DNA of 64,000 nt from an uncultured Monoglobus sp. (GTDB lineage Bacteria; Bacillota; Clostridia; Monoglobales; Monoglobaceae): positions 62,001 to 126,000 of the forward strand of contig CANRBF010000008.1 in the NCBI GenBank assembly GCA_947628795.1, read 5' to 3'. Below are positions 34,558-43,179 of the stretch, in pieces (position 1 is the first letter of the stretch; each line of letters starts with the position of its first letter). A program made the translations under genes and the position numbers. Under the pieces are notes generated by a model. The model was given only the letters and a program-made list of their open reading frames with translations. It was not told where the DNA came from and did no database searches.

Positions 34558-34590
34558 TTTCTCAGTTCATATATTAGGAGAGTGTGGATT

Positions 34591-35967
34591 ATGAAACTTA
34601 AAAAAACGATAAGAAATATATTGTGCTCAGCGATGCTCTGCGCCGTCTTTTCGGCATGCACCGCGCACGCTGCGGTGGGCGACATCGTTGATACGATATA
34701 CACCACCGATATACTGACCCGCGTCAACGGCGCCGACATCGCCTCGTTCAGCATTGAGGGCAGGACGCTGATCGCGATGGAGGACCTTCGCGACTACGGA
34801 TTTACCGCGGCTTATGACGACAGCATACGCACCCTGTTTGTGAACCAAACCGAAGAAACGCCCAAGAACATGCCCTCGATAATCCGCGGCACGGTCGGCG
34901 GTGCCGCCGGATATGTATATGAGACAGATATAAAAGTTATATTCAACGACAATCCGGTCAACGCCTACGCCATAGACGGCAGAATGGCTGTCATAGTCGA
35001 GGACTTGGGCGTGCCCGAAAAATACGGAATGATATGCGGCTACGATGATAGCAAGCGCCTTTTGACGCTTGACAGCGCGGCGCCAACGGCCACGATAACG
35101 TCTGTGCCCACCGCTGCGCCGTCGGAATCCGCGGCACTCTCGCCATCGCCGTCTCCCGAGGCAACAGCAAAAAGATCCGATTCAAGCGGTTCCGGCACCG
35201 GCGGAGGCTCCCATTCAGCCGGCTCAAACGGAATGCCCGCTCCGGGAGCCGCGCCCGACCCGAGCGCCGAAAGCGCTCTCAATGTTATTGTTGACGGAAC
35301 CGAAGTCGGCGCCTACGCCTCGGACGAGAAAGTATATCTCGGCATCGACACACTGAAAGCGTTCGGCTTTGACGAGACCTATCGGGACGAAAATATAATA
35401 ATGCTTGTCAAAAAGCGGGGCGGAGACAGAAAGCCTCCGATCGCTGACACCTCGATTGAACTCACATACAAAAGCGAAGAGCCGAAGGTCTACGTGAACG
35501 GCGTGCCCTGCGACGCGATGTACGCGGGAGATTCTCCGACGATACGCGTCGATAACCTGAAGACCTCGCCCTTTAACGAAAACGCGCCCTGCTGCGGAAT
35601 ATCGTCGGAAAAGACCGCGAACGGCTCGCTGATCATAGACACAACGGGCAGCGGCTACCCGACGTTTGAAGAACAGTCGTCGGCGGTACTCGGCGGCGGG
35701 GAAGCCATAATCAGCATGAGCTCCGAGTTTTGGCTGGCTCAGCGCGGCGGCAAGCTGTATAAGATAATGAGAAACGGACACGTGGTCCCGATCACAGATC
35801 TCATTATCGACTACGGCATAGATATGTCGGCCGCCACGGATTTCTCCGTGAGCGCCGACGGTCACTCCCTCACTTGGATAAACCACAACGACAACAAATA
35901 CTATCAGTTCGACCTGACCGACCTTATTCCCGTGCCGGTGCTTAGCTCGACCACGCATAATTTATAA
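34591..35967 (+). CDS. Secreted protein with copper-amine-oxidase-N-like stalk domains
   Basis: 458 residues from the ATG at 34591 (AGGAGAG upstream). The signal peptide contains 'VFSAC', which could be a lipobox, and also 'AHA-A', a signal peptidase I site, so the anchoring is uncertain. Two 'stalk' modules ('TRVNGADIASFSIEGRTLI', 'MEDLRDYGFTAAYDD'; and 'GTEVGAYASDEKVYLGIDTL') flank a Ser/Pro/Thr/Gly-rich linker (about residues 165-230). The C-terminal 100 residues hold a strand-rich segment 'FWLAQRGGKLYKIMRNG'. Probably a wall-associated structural or binding protein; no enzyme motif. Confidence 0.75.
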   Translation: MKLKKTIRNILCSAMLCAVFSACTAHAAVGDIVDTIYTTDILTRVNGADIASFSIEGRTLIAMEDLRDYGFTAAYDDSIRTLFVNQTEETPKNMPSIIRGTVGGAAGYVYETDIKVIFNDNPVNAYAIDGRMAVIVEDLGVPEKYGMICGYDDSKRLLTLDSAAPTATITSVPTAAPSESAALSPSPSPEATAKRSDSSGSGTGGGSHSAGSNGMPAPGAAPDPSAESALNVIVDGTEVGAYASDEKVYLGIDTLKAFGFDETYRDENIIMLVKKRGGDRKPPIADTSIELTYKSEEPKVYVNGVPCDAMYAGDSPTIRVDNLKTSPFNENAPCCGISSEKTANGSLIIDTTGSGYPTFEEQSSAVLGGGEAIISMSSEFWLAQRGGKLYKIMRNGHVVPITDLIIDYGIDMSAATDFSVSADGHSLTWINHNDNKYYQFDLTDLIPVPVLSSTTHNL

Positions 35968-35982
35968 AATTTGGCGCAAACT

Positions 35983-36000
35983 GTATATATCAATATATAC
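35983..36000. promoter_or_regulatory. AT palindrome before the manganese catalase gene
   Basis: Perfect inverted repeat GTATATAT-CA-ATATATAC directly upstream of the AAAGGAG ribosome site; it may be an operator or an mRNA 5' hairpin. Confidence 0.4.
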
Positions 36001-36015
36001 AAAGGAGTGTCAAAT

Positions 36016-36684
36016 ATGTTCAAACACGAAAAACAGCTTTTTCAGACGGTGAGCGTCGAGAAACCCAATCCGCAGTACGCGGCTCTGATGCAGGAACAGC
36101 TGGGCGGAGCCAACGGCGAGCTCAAGGCGGCAATGCAGTATATGTCGCAGAGCTTCAGGATCAAAAACCAGGAGATCAAGGACCTGTTTCTCGACATTGC
36201 GGCCGAGGAACTCAGCCATATGGAAATGGTGGCGCAGACGATCAACCTTTTAAACGGGCACGACGTTGATTATAACCAAACGGGCGTCGGCGAGATCGAG
36301 ACGCACGTGCTGCTGGGGCTCAACCCGGGACTTATCAACGCGTCGGGCTATTCATGGACGGGCGACTATGTGAGCGTGACCGGAGACCTGTGCGCCGACC
36401 TTTTGTCAAACATCGCGTCGGAGCAGCGCGCCAAAGTGGTCTACGAATACCTCTACCGCCAGATCGACGACAAAAAGGTAAAAGAGACCATCGACTTTCT
36501 GCTGAACCGCGAGGAGGCGCACAACGCCATGTTCCGCGAGGCTTTCAACAAGGTGCAGCACAGCGGGTCGAACCGCGACTTCGGCACCACCGAGGCGGCG
36601 AGAATGTATTTCAGCCTTTCTGAGCCCTCCCCCGAGGACAATCCTTTCAAAGATTCCAACTTCAAACAACCCGCGTTTCAATAA
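36016..36684 (+). CDS. Manganese catalase family protein (CotJC-like)
   Basis: 222 residues from the ATG at 36016 (AAAGGAG upstream). A ferritin-like four-helix bundle with di-manganese ligands: Glu in 'GANGELKAAMQYM', 'AAEELSHMEMVAQ' (ExxH) and a later 'NREEAHNAMFREAF' (ExxH). This matches the non-haem manganese catalases, including CotJC of spore-formers. It would dismutate hydrogen peroxide, a useful defence for an anaerobe. Single gene with its own terminator. Confidence 0.9.
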   Translation: MFKHEKQLFQTVSVEKPNPQYAALMQEQLGGANGELKAAMQYMSQSFRIKNQEIKDLFLDIAAEELSHMEMVAQTINLLNGHDVDYNQTGVGEIETHVLLGLNPGLINASGYSWTGDYVSVTGDLCADLLSNIASEQRAKVVYEYLYRQIDDKKVKETIDFLLNREEAHNAMFREAFNKVQHSGSNRDFGTTEAARMYFSLSEPSPEDNPFKDSNFKQPAFQ

Positions 36685-36694
36685 CGGCGTTTCG

Positions 36695-36726
36695 GCCCGT
36701 TCCGTATTTCGGAGACGGGCTTTTTA
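36695..36726 (+). terminator. Terminator of the manganese catalase gene
   Basis: GCCCGT/ACGGGC stem extended by CCG/CGG, followed by TTTTT. Confidence 0.8.
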
Positions 36727-36744
36727 AATATGCACAAAAATTCA

Positions 36745-36773
36745 TTGACATAAATTCTTTTATTTGGTATAAT
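36745..36773 (+). promoter_or_regulatory. Promoter of the GH105 gene
   Basis: TTGACA (36745-36750), 17-base spacer, TATAAT (36768-36773). Confidence 0.8.
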
Positions 36774-36812
36774 TTAATCAGCCGAAAAAATTTTGAAACG
36801 GAGGAGTATATC

Positions 36813-37913
36813 ATGAACGAATTAATGGTTAACGGTCACAGCGCGCTCGAGTACGCAGAGATGGCGTGCGACGCGCTTATGCACAAGTTCGCGGCGGAGG
36901 ACCTGCCCCCAAAGGGCCGCTTCCACTATCATCAGGGCGTGTTCCTTTCGGGAGTTCAGCATACATACCTGCTTGACAAGGACGAAAAATATTACGAATA
37001 TAGCAAGGCGTGGGTTGACTCGATAATCGACAAGGACGGAAATATCACCAAGTTCGACACCACCCAGCTTGACGACATGCAGCCCGGAGTGCTTCTGTAT
37101 CTGCTCTACAAAAAAACGCAGGACCCCAGATACAAAAAGGCCCTCGACACGCTTATCCCGCTTATCAAGGACTTCCCCAAGAATCCCGAGGGCGGATTCT
37201 GGCACAAGGGCAGATATCCCGAGCAGATGTGGCTCGACGGCCTTTATATGGCGGGCCCCATTTGCGCCGAGTACGCAAAGACATTTGACGCGCCCGAGCT
37301 GTTTGATCTCTGCGCGTTCCAGGCTCTGATGATGCAGGAAAAGACCAAAGACGAAAAAACGGGTCTTTGGTACCACGCGTGGGATTACGCCAAGGTTCAG
37401 CCCTGGGCCGACCCCGAGACGGGCAGATCCCCCGAGTTCTGGGGACGCTCGGTAGGCTGGGTTCCGGTCGCCATTCTGGAGGAGCTGGACAGCTTCCCCG
37501 AGGACCACAAGGACAGAGACGCGATGATCAAAGCGGCCTGCGACCTGCTCAAAGCCGTGGTTAAATATCAGGATCCCGAAACGGGTCTTTGGTACCAGGT
37601 TCTCGACAAGGGCGACGACCCGAACAACTGGCTTGAGTCGTCCTGCACCTGCCTGTTTGTGGGCTCGATCTGCAAGGCGGTCAAGAACGGATTTTTGGAT
37701 AAGTCGTATCTCGAGTACGCCAAGAAAGGCTACACCGGCATCATCAACCGTCTGCGCTATGACGACAAGGGCGACATCATTATCGACAACATCTGCGTCG
37801 GCACCGGCGTCGGCGACTACGCCCACTACTGCGCCAGAGGCACAGGCGAGAACGACCTGCACGGAGCGGGCGCGTTCCTGATCATGTGCACCGAGGCGGC
37901 GGGCGCCCTGTAA
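36813..37913 (+). CDS. Unsaturated glucuronyl/rhamnogalacturonyl hydrolase (GH105/GH88)
   Basis: 366 residues forming an (alpha/alpha)6 barrel. Conserved stretches include 'YHQGVFLSGVQHTY', 'MWLDGLYMAGPICAEYA' (catalytic Asp in MWxDG), 'HAWDYAKVQPWADPETGRSPEFWGRSVGWV' and 'GLWYQVLDKGDDPNNWLESSCTCLF', the pattern of YteR-type GH105. It removes the unsaturated uronic acid from products of pectin lyases by hydration. No signal peptide, so it works on imported disaccharides. Together with the GH3 enzyme it suggests growth on plant cell-wall glycans. The start follows CGGAGG. Confidence 0.9.
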   Translation: MNELMVNGHSALEYAEMACDALMHKFAAEDLPPKGRFHYHQGVFLSGVQHTYLLDKDEKYYEYSKAWVDSIIDKDGNITKFDTTQLDDMQPGVLLYLLYKKTQDPRYKKALDTLIPLIKDFPKNPEGGFWHKGRYPEQMWLDGLYMAGPICAEYAKTFDAPELFDLCAFQALMMQEKTKDEKTGLWYHAWDYAKVQPWADPETGRSPEFWGRSVGWVPVAILEELDSFPEDHKDRDAMIKAACDLLKAVVKYQDPETGLWYQVLDKGDDPNNWLESSCTCLFVGSICKAVKNGFLDKSYLEYAKKGYTGIINRLRYDDKGDIIIDNICVGTGVGDYAHYCARGTGENDLHGAGAFLIMCTEAAGAL

Positions 37914-37937
37914 AACAAGCCGAATAATTAAAACGCG

Positions 37938-37966
37938 AAAGGCGGCCTTTAATCGGCCGCCTTTTT
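37938..37966. terminator. Bidirectional terminator
   Basis: Stem AAAGGCGGCC/GGCCGCCTTT between the convergent GH105 and ImmA genes. Confidence 0.85.
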
Positions 37967-38515
37967 GAATATCGCGTTTTCGGGAACGATCACCGCGGGT
38001 ATCTTCATTCCCCTGAGCTGCATCGAATGCAGCTTTATCATAACAAGATTCGGCGAAAGCCCAAGTCTCGCCGCGGTCTGCTCGGCGCTGTAGCCGTAGC
38101 CGCGCATAAGCTCAAAAATATCGTCGTCCCCGATCAAAAGCTCGGCGGCGAACATGTTCGCCTCGTACTCGGGGCGCGCCGTCATGTCGTACAGCGCGGT
38201 ATCGAGCACTGCGCGGTTTTCCGCCAGCTCTCTGTGCAGCCGGTCGTGGCCCAGCTCGTGAGCCAGAACGACGCGCTCGGCCTCGGGCTCCAGATTTCCG
38301 TTTATTATTATAACGCGCCTGCGCTTTATCACCGTGTACAGTCCGTACAGTTTTTTGAATTCGTAATTCTTGATTATTTTTATTCCCAGATCCTCGGCGA
38401 TCTCGGCGGGATCATCTCCGTGCGCCTTTTTGAGTTCCTCCGCCATGCCGTGAATATCGTCCGCCGACACTTTGTCATCCGCCCCTTCCGAATATATTGC
38501 CGAAAAATAACTCAA
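37949..38515 (-). CDS. ImmA/IrrE-family metallo-endopeptidase
   Basis: 188 residues. The zinc motif HELGH in 'VVLAHELGHDRLHREL' and the downstream 'EYEANMFAAELLIGDDDI' are the COG2856 signature. Such proteases cut a cognate XRE repressor to relieve repression (ImmA of ICEBs1, IrrE of Deinococcus). The gene directly follows an XRE regulator with a 3-base gap, so the two form the classic pair. The C-terminal helix-turn-helix-like 'SAEQTAARLGLSPNLVMIKLHSM' is usual. No phage or ICE genes surround it, so the pair is probably a stand-alone stress switch. Confidence 0.9.
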   Translation of the reverse strand: MSYFSAIYSEGADDKVSADDIHGMAEELKKAHGDDPAEIAEDLGIKIIKNYEFKKLYGLYTVIKRRRVIIINGNLEPEAERVVLAHELGHDRLHRELAENRAVLDTALYDMTARPEYEANMFAAELLIGDDDIFELMRGYGYSAEQTAARLGLSPNLVMIKLHSMQLRGMKIPAVIVPENAIFKKAAD

Positions 38516-38518
38516 AAA

Positions 38519-38923
38519 TCAGCTTATGTACTTTTTGGGCGTGTATTTTTTGTTTTCCTCCTTGACCGCGAAGTAGGCGTCGGATATGGCTTTCATCGCC
38601 GCGTCCATGTCCTCCTCGGGCAGCTCGCCTCCGGCGAACAGGCCGCAGATGCCCTCGATCAGCTCTTCCACGTCAGCCGCCGATTTCCTGCCGCCCCTTT
38701 CATAGGCGGCTCTGATAAGCTCCTCGTCCTCGGTCATGAAATAATTTTTATCGACCCCGAACATCTCCGCCAGACGATAGTATATATCGCGGCTCTTTGG
38801 GTGAACGGAGCCCGCCTCGTAGTTCTGCACGGTGCGCAGAGTTATGCCGAGGCTGTCCGCCAGCTCGGTCTGCGTCATACCCTTTTCTTTTCTGAGCTTC
38901 CTGACCTTTTCTCCAAATTTCAT
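38519..38923 (-). CDS. XRE-family repressor, partner of ImmA-like protease
   Basis: 134 residues. N-terminal helix-turn-helix 'RKLRKEKGMTQTELADSLGITLRTVQNYEAGSVHPKSRDIYYRLAEMFGVDKNYFM' and an acidic C-terminal half with 'EELIEGICGLFAGGELPEEDMDAAM'. Cotranscribed with the metallopeptidase that likely cleaves it. No operator is evident to me in the short region shared with the pst promoter. Confidence 0.88.
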   Translation of the reverse strand: MKFGEKVRKLRKEKGMTQTELADSLGITLRTVQNYEAGSVHPKSRDIYYRLAEMFGVDKNYFMTEDEELIRAAYERGGRKSAADVEELIEGICGLFAGGELPEEDMDAAMKAISDAYFAVKEENKKYTPKKYIS

Positions 38924-39010
38924 ACGCTCCGTCCTTTCCGAAATAATTATATTATAATAATACTATTTCTCGACTCCGCTGTCAAGCGCCTCTCCCGAGG
39001 CTAGTTCGGT

Positions 39011-39065
39011 TTTACATAAATTTAACGCATACGCGATTACCGATTTTACATTGCCGCGATATTAT
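39011..39065 (+). promoter_or_regulatory. Pho-box promoter of the pst operon
   Basis: TTTACA (39011-39016) and TTAACG (39022-39027) are spaced 11 bases apart as in PhoP direct repeats, with a further TTTTAC at 39044 in the same phase. A weak TTACCG (39037-39042), 17-base spacer and TATTAT (39060-39065) complete an activator-dependent promoter. Confidence 0.6.
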
Positions 39066-39101
39066 AGAGCCGAAATCAAAAAAGATAAGGAGAGAAAAAC
39101 C

Positions 39102-39995
39102 ATGAACATTTTTAAAAATCATCCGCGAATTGCTGACGGGATCGCAGCGGCGTGCGCGCTGCTGGTGATCGGCTCGTCGCTGACGGGCTGCGGAGGCGGC
39201 GCGGAGCAAGCAAAAGAAATAACGGTCATATCCCGCGAGGACGGCTCAGGCACCAGAGGAGCCTTCACCGAACTGTTCGGCATCGAGGAAGAGCAAAACG
39301 GCGAAAAGGTCGATATGACGACCGACGCGTCAAGCGTGACAAACAGCACCTCGGTAATGATGACGAGCGTGGCGGGCAACGAGAACGCCATAGGCTATAT
39401 CTCAATGGGCTCGCTGAACTCGAGCGTCAAGGCGCTGCGGGTCGACGGTGCCGCAGCGAGCGCCGACGGCGTGAAGGACGGCAGCTACAAGGTGTCGAGG
39501 CCGTTTAACATCGTTACAAAAGACAGCATATCCGAAACGGCGCGGGATTTTATTGATTTCATAATGAGCGCCGAGGGACAGGCGGTCGTGGAAGAAAACG
39601 GCTATATCTCAGAGGGAAATTTCGGAGCTTATGCCGGAGCAAAGCCCGCGGGCAAGATAGTGGTCTCGGGCTCGTCGTCTGTAACGCCGGTCATGGAAAA
39701 GCTCAAAGAGGCGTATCTTCAGGTTAACCCGGCCGCCGAGATCGAGGTGCAGCAGAGCGACTCGACCACGGGCATAAACAACGCGATCGACGGCGTTTGC
39801 GACATAGGCATGGCAAGCCGAGAGCTTAAAGACAGCGAAACGCAAAAGGGCGTAAAAGCCGCGGTCATAGCCCTTGACGGGATCGCGGTCATTGTCAACA
39901 ACTCAAACCCGATAAACGAGATCACCTCGGAGCAGGTGAGAAAAATATACACGGGTGAGATCACCGACTGGGACGAGATCGGGGAACAGTTATGA
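39102..39995 (+). CDS. pstS: Phosphate-binding lipoprotein PstS, circularly permuted
   Basis: 297 residues from the ATG at 39102 (AAGGAG upstream). Lipobox 'SSLTGC' with Cys30. The two halves are in reversed order: residues about 38-172 ('ITVISREDGSGTRGAF' to 'GQAVVEENGYIS') correspond to the C-terminal half of ordinary PstS, and 184-297 ('KIVVSGSSSVTPVMEKL' to 'YTGEITDWDEIG') correspond to the N-terminal half. Phosphate-contacting motifs (SREDGSGTR; SGSSSVTP; QSDSTTG) are all kept, so binding should be intact. First gene of pstSCAB-phoU-phoP-phoR; its stop overlaps pstC. Confidence 0.93.
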   Translation: MNIFKNHPRIADGIAAACALLVIGSSLTGCGGGAEQAKEITVISREDGSGTRGAFTELFGIEEEQNGEKVDMTTDASSVTNSTSVMMTSVAGNENAIGYISMGSLNSSVKALRVDGAAASADGVKDGSYKVSRPFNIVTKDSISETARDFIDFIMSAEGQAVVEENGYISEGNFGAYAGAKPAGKIVVSGSSSVTPVMEKLKEAYLQVNPAAEIEVQQSDSTTGINNAIDGVCDIGMASRELKDSETQKGVKAAVIALDGIAVIVNNSNPINEITSEQVRKIYTGEITDWDEIGEQL

Positions 39996-40849
39996 AAAAC
40001 AAACTTAAAGAAAACATTATGAGCGGCGTGTTCCTGTTCTGCGCCTGCGTGTCGATATTGGCGGTGGCGCTGATATGCGTGTTTCTGTTCGCGAACGGGA
40101 TCCCCGCCATGAAAAAAATAGGACTGTTTGACTTCCTGCTCGGCAAAAAATGGAAGCCCGGCAACGATATCTACGGGATTTTGCCGATGATATTGGGCAG
40201 CTTGTATGTCACGGCGGGAGCGATCGTGATAGGTGTGCCGATCGGCATTTTGGCGGCGGTGTTTATGACCCGTTTCTGCCCCGATAGGCTGCGCAAAGTG
40301 CTGAAACCGGCGGTCGATCTGCTGGCGGGCATACCCTCGGTCGTGTACGGCTTTTTCGGGCTTATGGTGATCGTGCCCGCCGTGAGGCAGATATTCGGCG
40401 GCAGCGGTACGAGCATGCTGGCTGCGTCGATAGTGCTTGGTATTATGATACTTCCGACGATAATATCTGTCAGCGAGTCGTCACTCAGAGCTGTGCCCGA
40501 AAGCTATTACGAGGGCGCCCGCGCGCTTGGCGCGACGCACGAGCGGTCGGTGTTTATGACGGTGCTGCCCGCCGCGAAATCGGGAGTTACGGCAGGCGTT
40601 ATACTGGGAATAGGCCGCGCCATAGGCGAGACAATGGCGGTCATTATGGTGGCGGGAAACCAAGCCGCCATGCCGGGCGGACTGACGCGCGGCGTCAGGA
40701 CCATGACGGCCAACATAGTTCTGGAAATGGGCTACGCCGCCGACCTGCACCGCGAGGCTCTGATCGCCACGGCGGTAGTGCTGTTCGTTTTCATTCTGAT
40801 AATCAATCTCAGCTTTTCGCTGCTGAAAAGGAGGTCCGAGAGCAAATGA
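39992..40849 (+). CDS. pstC: Phosphate ABC transporter permease PstC
   Basis: 285 residues, six membrane helices. MetI-like permease with the EAA loop 'SYYEGARALGATHERSVFMTVLPAAKSGV' and the PstC signature 'GKKWKPGNDIYGILPMILGSLYVT'. Starts on an ATGA overlap with pstS and ends with one into pstA, so all three are translationally coupled. Confidence 0.95.
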   Translation: MKNKLKENIMSGVFLFCACVSILAVALICVFLFANGIPAMKKIGLFDFLLGKKWKPGNDIYGILPMILGSLYVTAGAIVIGVPIGILAAVFMTRFCPDRLRKVLKPAVDLLAGIPSVVYGFFGLMVIVPAVRQIFGGSGTSMLAASIVLGIMILPTIISVSESSLRAVPESYYEGARALGATHERSVFMTVLPAAKSGVTAGVILGIGRAIGETMAVIMVAGNQAAMPGGLTRGVRTMTANIVLEMGYAADLHREALIATAVVLFVFILIINLSFSLLKRRSESK

Positions 40850-41727
40850 CCAAAGCAACGGCTATAGCAAAAACGGCTGCCGCTCCTCAAAAAAGCGGCG
40901 GCGTTTCGAGAGCGAAAGCGCAGGCGGCTGTGCTTCGTGCGCTTGTGTATACAGCGGCATGCCTCACGTTCGGCGCGCTTCTGTGCCTGATAATTTATAT
41001 ATTCTTAAAGGGCATCCCGAATCTTTCCCTCGATCTGTTCAGCCCCACATACAACTCCGAAAACGTGTCGCTGTTTCCGGCGCTCATAAACACCGTGATC
41101 ATAACGCTGCTGTCGCTGCTTATCGCGGTGCCGCTGGGAGTGTTCTCCGCGATCTATCTTGTGGAATACGCGAAGCGCGGCAACAAGCTCGTCGGCCTTG
41201 TCAGGATAACGACCGAGACACTCCAAGGCATACCCTCGATCGTGTACGGCCTGTTCGGGTTCCTGCTGTTTGTCACAACGTTTTCGTGGGGCTACTCGCT
41301 GCTTGCGGGCGCGCTGACGCTGGTTATAATGATACTTCCGGTGATCATGCGCACCACCGAGGAAGCGCTGAAGTCGGTGCCCGACTCGTACCGCGAGGGC
41401 AGTTTCGGTCTGGGCGCGGGACGGCTGCGGACCGTATTCAAAATAGTGCTGCCCTCGGCGGTGCCGGGGATCCTGTCGGGCGTTGTGCTGTCAACGGGCA
41501 GGATCGTGGGCGAGACCGCGGCGCTGATATACACCGCCGGAACGGTGGCGCAGGTGCCGCCTAACCTTTTGGGCTCGGGCCGTACGATGGCGATCCATCT
41601 GTACGCGCTGTGGAGCGAGGGCCTGAACACCGAACAGTCATACGCCACGGCGGTCGTGCTGCTGCTTATTGTGGTGCTGCTCAACGCGGCTTCGGGAGCG
41701 CTGGCGAAAAAAATCACACTAAAATAA
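40846..41727 (+). CDS. pstA: Phosphate ABC transporter permease PstA
   Basis: 293 residues, six membrane helices after a 35-residue cytoplasmic N-terminus. EAA loop 'SYREGSFGLGAGRLRTVFKIVLPSAVPGILSG', 'GIPSIVYGLFGFLLF' and 'TLQGIPSIVYG' are typical of PstA. It pairs with PstC to form the membrane channel. It precedes pstB by 17 bases. Confidence 0.95.
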   Translation: MTKATAIAKTAAAPQKSGGVSRAKAQAAVLRALVYTAACLTFGALLCLIIYIFLKGIPNLSLDLFSPTYNSENVSLFPALINTVIITLLSLLIAVPLGVFSAIYLVEYAKRGNKLVGLVRITTETLQGIPSIVYGLFGFLLFVTTFSWGYSLLAGALTLVIMILPVIMRTTEEALKSVPDSYREGSFGLGAGRLRTVFKIVLPSAVPGILSGVVLSTGRIVGETAALIYTAGTVAQVPPNLLGSGRTMAIHLYALWSEGLNTEQSYATAVVLLLIVVLLNAASGALAKKITLK

Positions 41728-41744
41728 TTTAAGAGGATAAAAAC

Positions 41745-42497
41745 ATGGAAAATATTATAAGCATAAAAAATTTAAATCTGCACTACGGCGATTTCCACGC
41801 TCTGAAAAACGTGAGCATGGATATTCCGAAAAATCAAATCACCGCGTTTATAGGCCCCTCGGGCTGCGGAAAATCGACCCTGCTCAAAACGCTCAACCGC
41901 ATGAACGATCTTGTGGAGGGCTGCCGCGCTAAAGGCGAAGTAACGCTTTGCGGCGCGGACATTTACAAGGAGATCGACCCCAACGACCTGCGCAAACGGG
42001 TGGGCATGGTGTTCCAAAAGCCCAATCCGTTCCCTATGAGCATATACGACAACATAGCCTACGGTCCAAGGACCCACGGCATTCGCTCAAAGTCAAAGCT
42101 TGACGAGATCGTTGAAAAGTCTCTGCGGGACGCGGCGATCTGGGACGAGGTGAAGGACAGACTGAAAAAAAGCGCCCTCGGAATGTCGGGCGGACAGCAG
42201 CAAAGGCTGTGCATTGCCCGCGCTCTGGCGGTCAGGCCCGAGGTGCTTCTGATGGATGAGCCGACCTCGGCCCTCGACCCGATCTCAACCTCCAAGATAG
42301 AGGACCTTGCGCTTGAGCTGAAAAAGAGTTATACTATAGTTATAGTCACTCACAGCATGCAGCAGGCCGTCCGCATCTCGGACAGGACCGCGTTCTTCCT
42401 TTTGGGAGAGGTCGTAGAGCAGGGCGGCACCGAGCAAATATTCTCGATGCCCAAAGATAAGAGGACCGAAGATTATATTACGGGAAGGTTTGGATAA
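41745..42497 (+). CDS. pstB: Phosphate ABC transporter ATPase PstB
   Basis: 250 residues, the normal PstB length. Walker A '[21 protein letters not shown]' (PstB-specific 'LNRMND'), '[24 protein letters not shown]', signature '[17 protein letters not shown]', Walker B '[15 protein letters not shown]' and '[10 protein letters not shown]' are all present. It powers phosphate import by the PstCA channel. Confidence 0.97.
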   Translation: MENIISIKNLNLHYGDFHALKNVSMDIPKNQITAFIGPSGCGKSTLLKTLNRMNDLVEGCRAKGEVTLCGADIYKEIDPNDLRKRVGMVFQKPNPFPMSIYDNIAYGPRTHGIRSKSKLDEIVEKSLRDAAIWDEVKDRLKKSALGMSGGQQQRLCIARALAVRPEVLLMDEPTSALDPISTSKIEDLALELKKSYTIVIVTHSMQQAVRISDRTAFFLLGEVVEQGGTEQIFSMPKDKRTEDYITGRFG

Positions 42498-42501
42498 TGC
42501 T

Positions 42502-43140
42502 ATGAGAGATAATTTTAACAGACAGCTCGACGAGCTGAACAGAGAAATGACAGACATGGGCGCTCTGTGCGAGAGCGCCATCGAGAGCGCGGTAAAGGCG
42601 CTGCTTTGCCGCGACAAAAACGCGGCGAAAAGCGTTGCCGCGATCGAAGAAGAGATAAACCGAGCCGAGCGCGACATTGAGAGCCTATGCCTCAAGCTGC
42701 TGCTCAGACAGCAGCCTGTGGCGGCGGACCTGCGCGCGGTGTCCTCGGCGCTCAAAATGATAACCGACATGGAGAGGATCGGCGACCAGGCGGCGGACAT
42801 CGCCGAAATAGTGCGCCACGCGGACTTTGACGACAGCTTTGACAATGAGCACATCAAAAAAATGGCGGACGGAGTTTCGAAAATGGTGACCGAAAGCGTG
42901 GACGCGTTCGTTGAGAGGGATCTCGACGCGGCAAAAGACGTCATGCGGCGCGACGACGATATCGACCTTTGGTTCAAAGAATCCTGCGCCGAGCTGGCGG
43001 AATATATAGGCGCGAACCCGAAAAAGGCCGCTTCGGCTCTCGATTTGATGATGACCGCGAAATACCTTGAGCGCATAGGCGACCACGCGGTGAACATTGC
43101 CGAATGGGTAGAATTTTCCATGACCGGCGAGCACCGATGA
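42502..43140 (+). CDS. phoU: Phosphate signalling regulator PhoU
   Basis: 212 residues from the ATG at 42502, which follows GGAAGG; an in-frame codon at 42490 overlaps pstB. Two PhoU three-helix bundles with the metal-binding 'ERIGDQAADIAE' and 'ERIGDHAVNIAEWV' motifs. It couples the Pst transporter to the PhoR kinase and damps the Pho response when phosphate is plentiful. Confidence 0.95.
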   Translation: MRDNFNRQLDELNREMTDMGALCESAIESAVKALLCRDKNAAKSVAAIEEEINRAERDIESLCLKLLLRQQPVAADLRAVSSALKMITDMERIGDQAADIAEIVRHADFDDSFDNEHIKKMADGVSKMVTESVDAFVERDLDAAKDVMRRDDDIDLWFKESCAELAEYIGANPKKAASALDLMMTAKYLERIGDHAVNIAEWVEFSMTGEHR

Positions 43141-43179
43141 TAAATTCGCAAAGATTTAAAAGACAGGAGAAAGGATATT

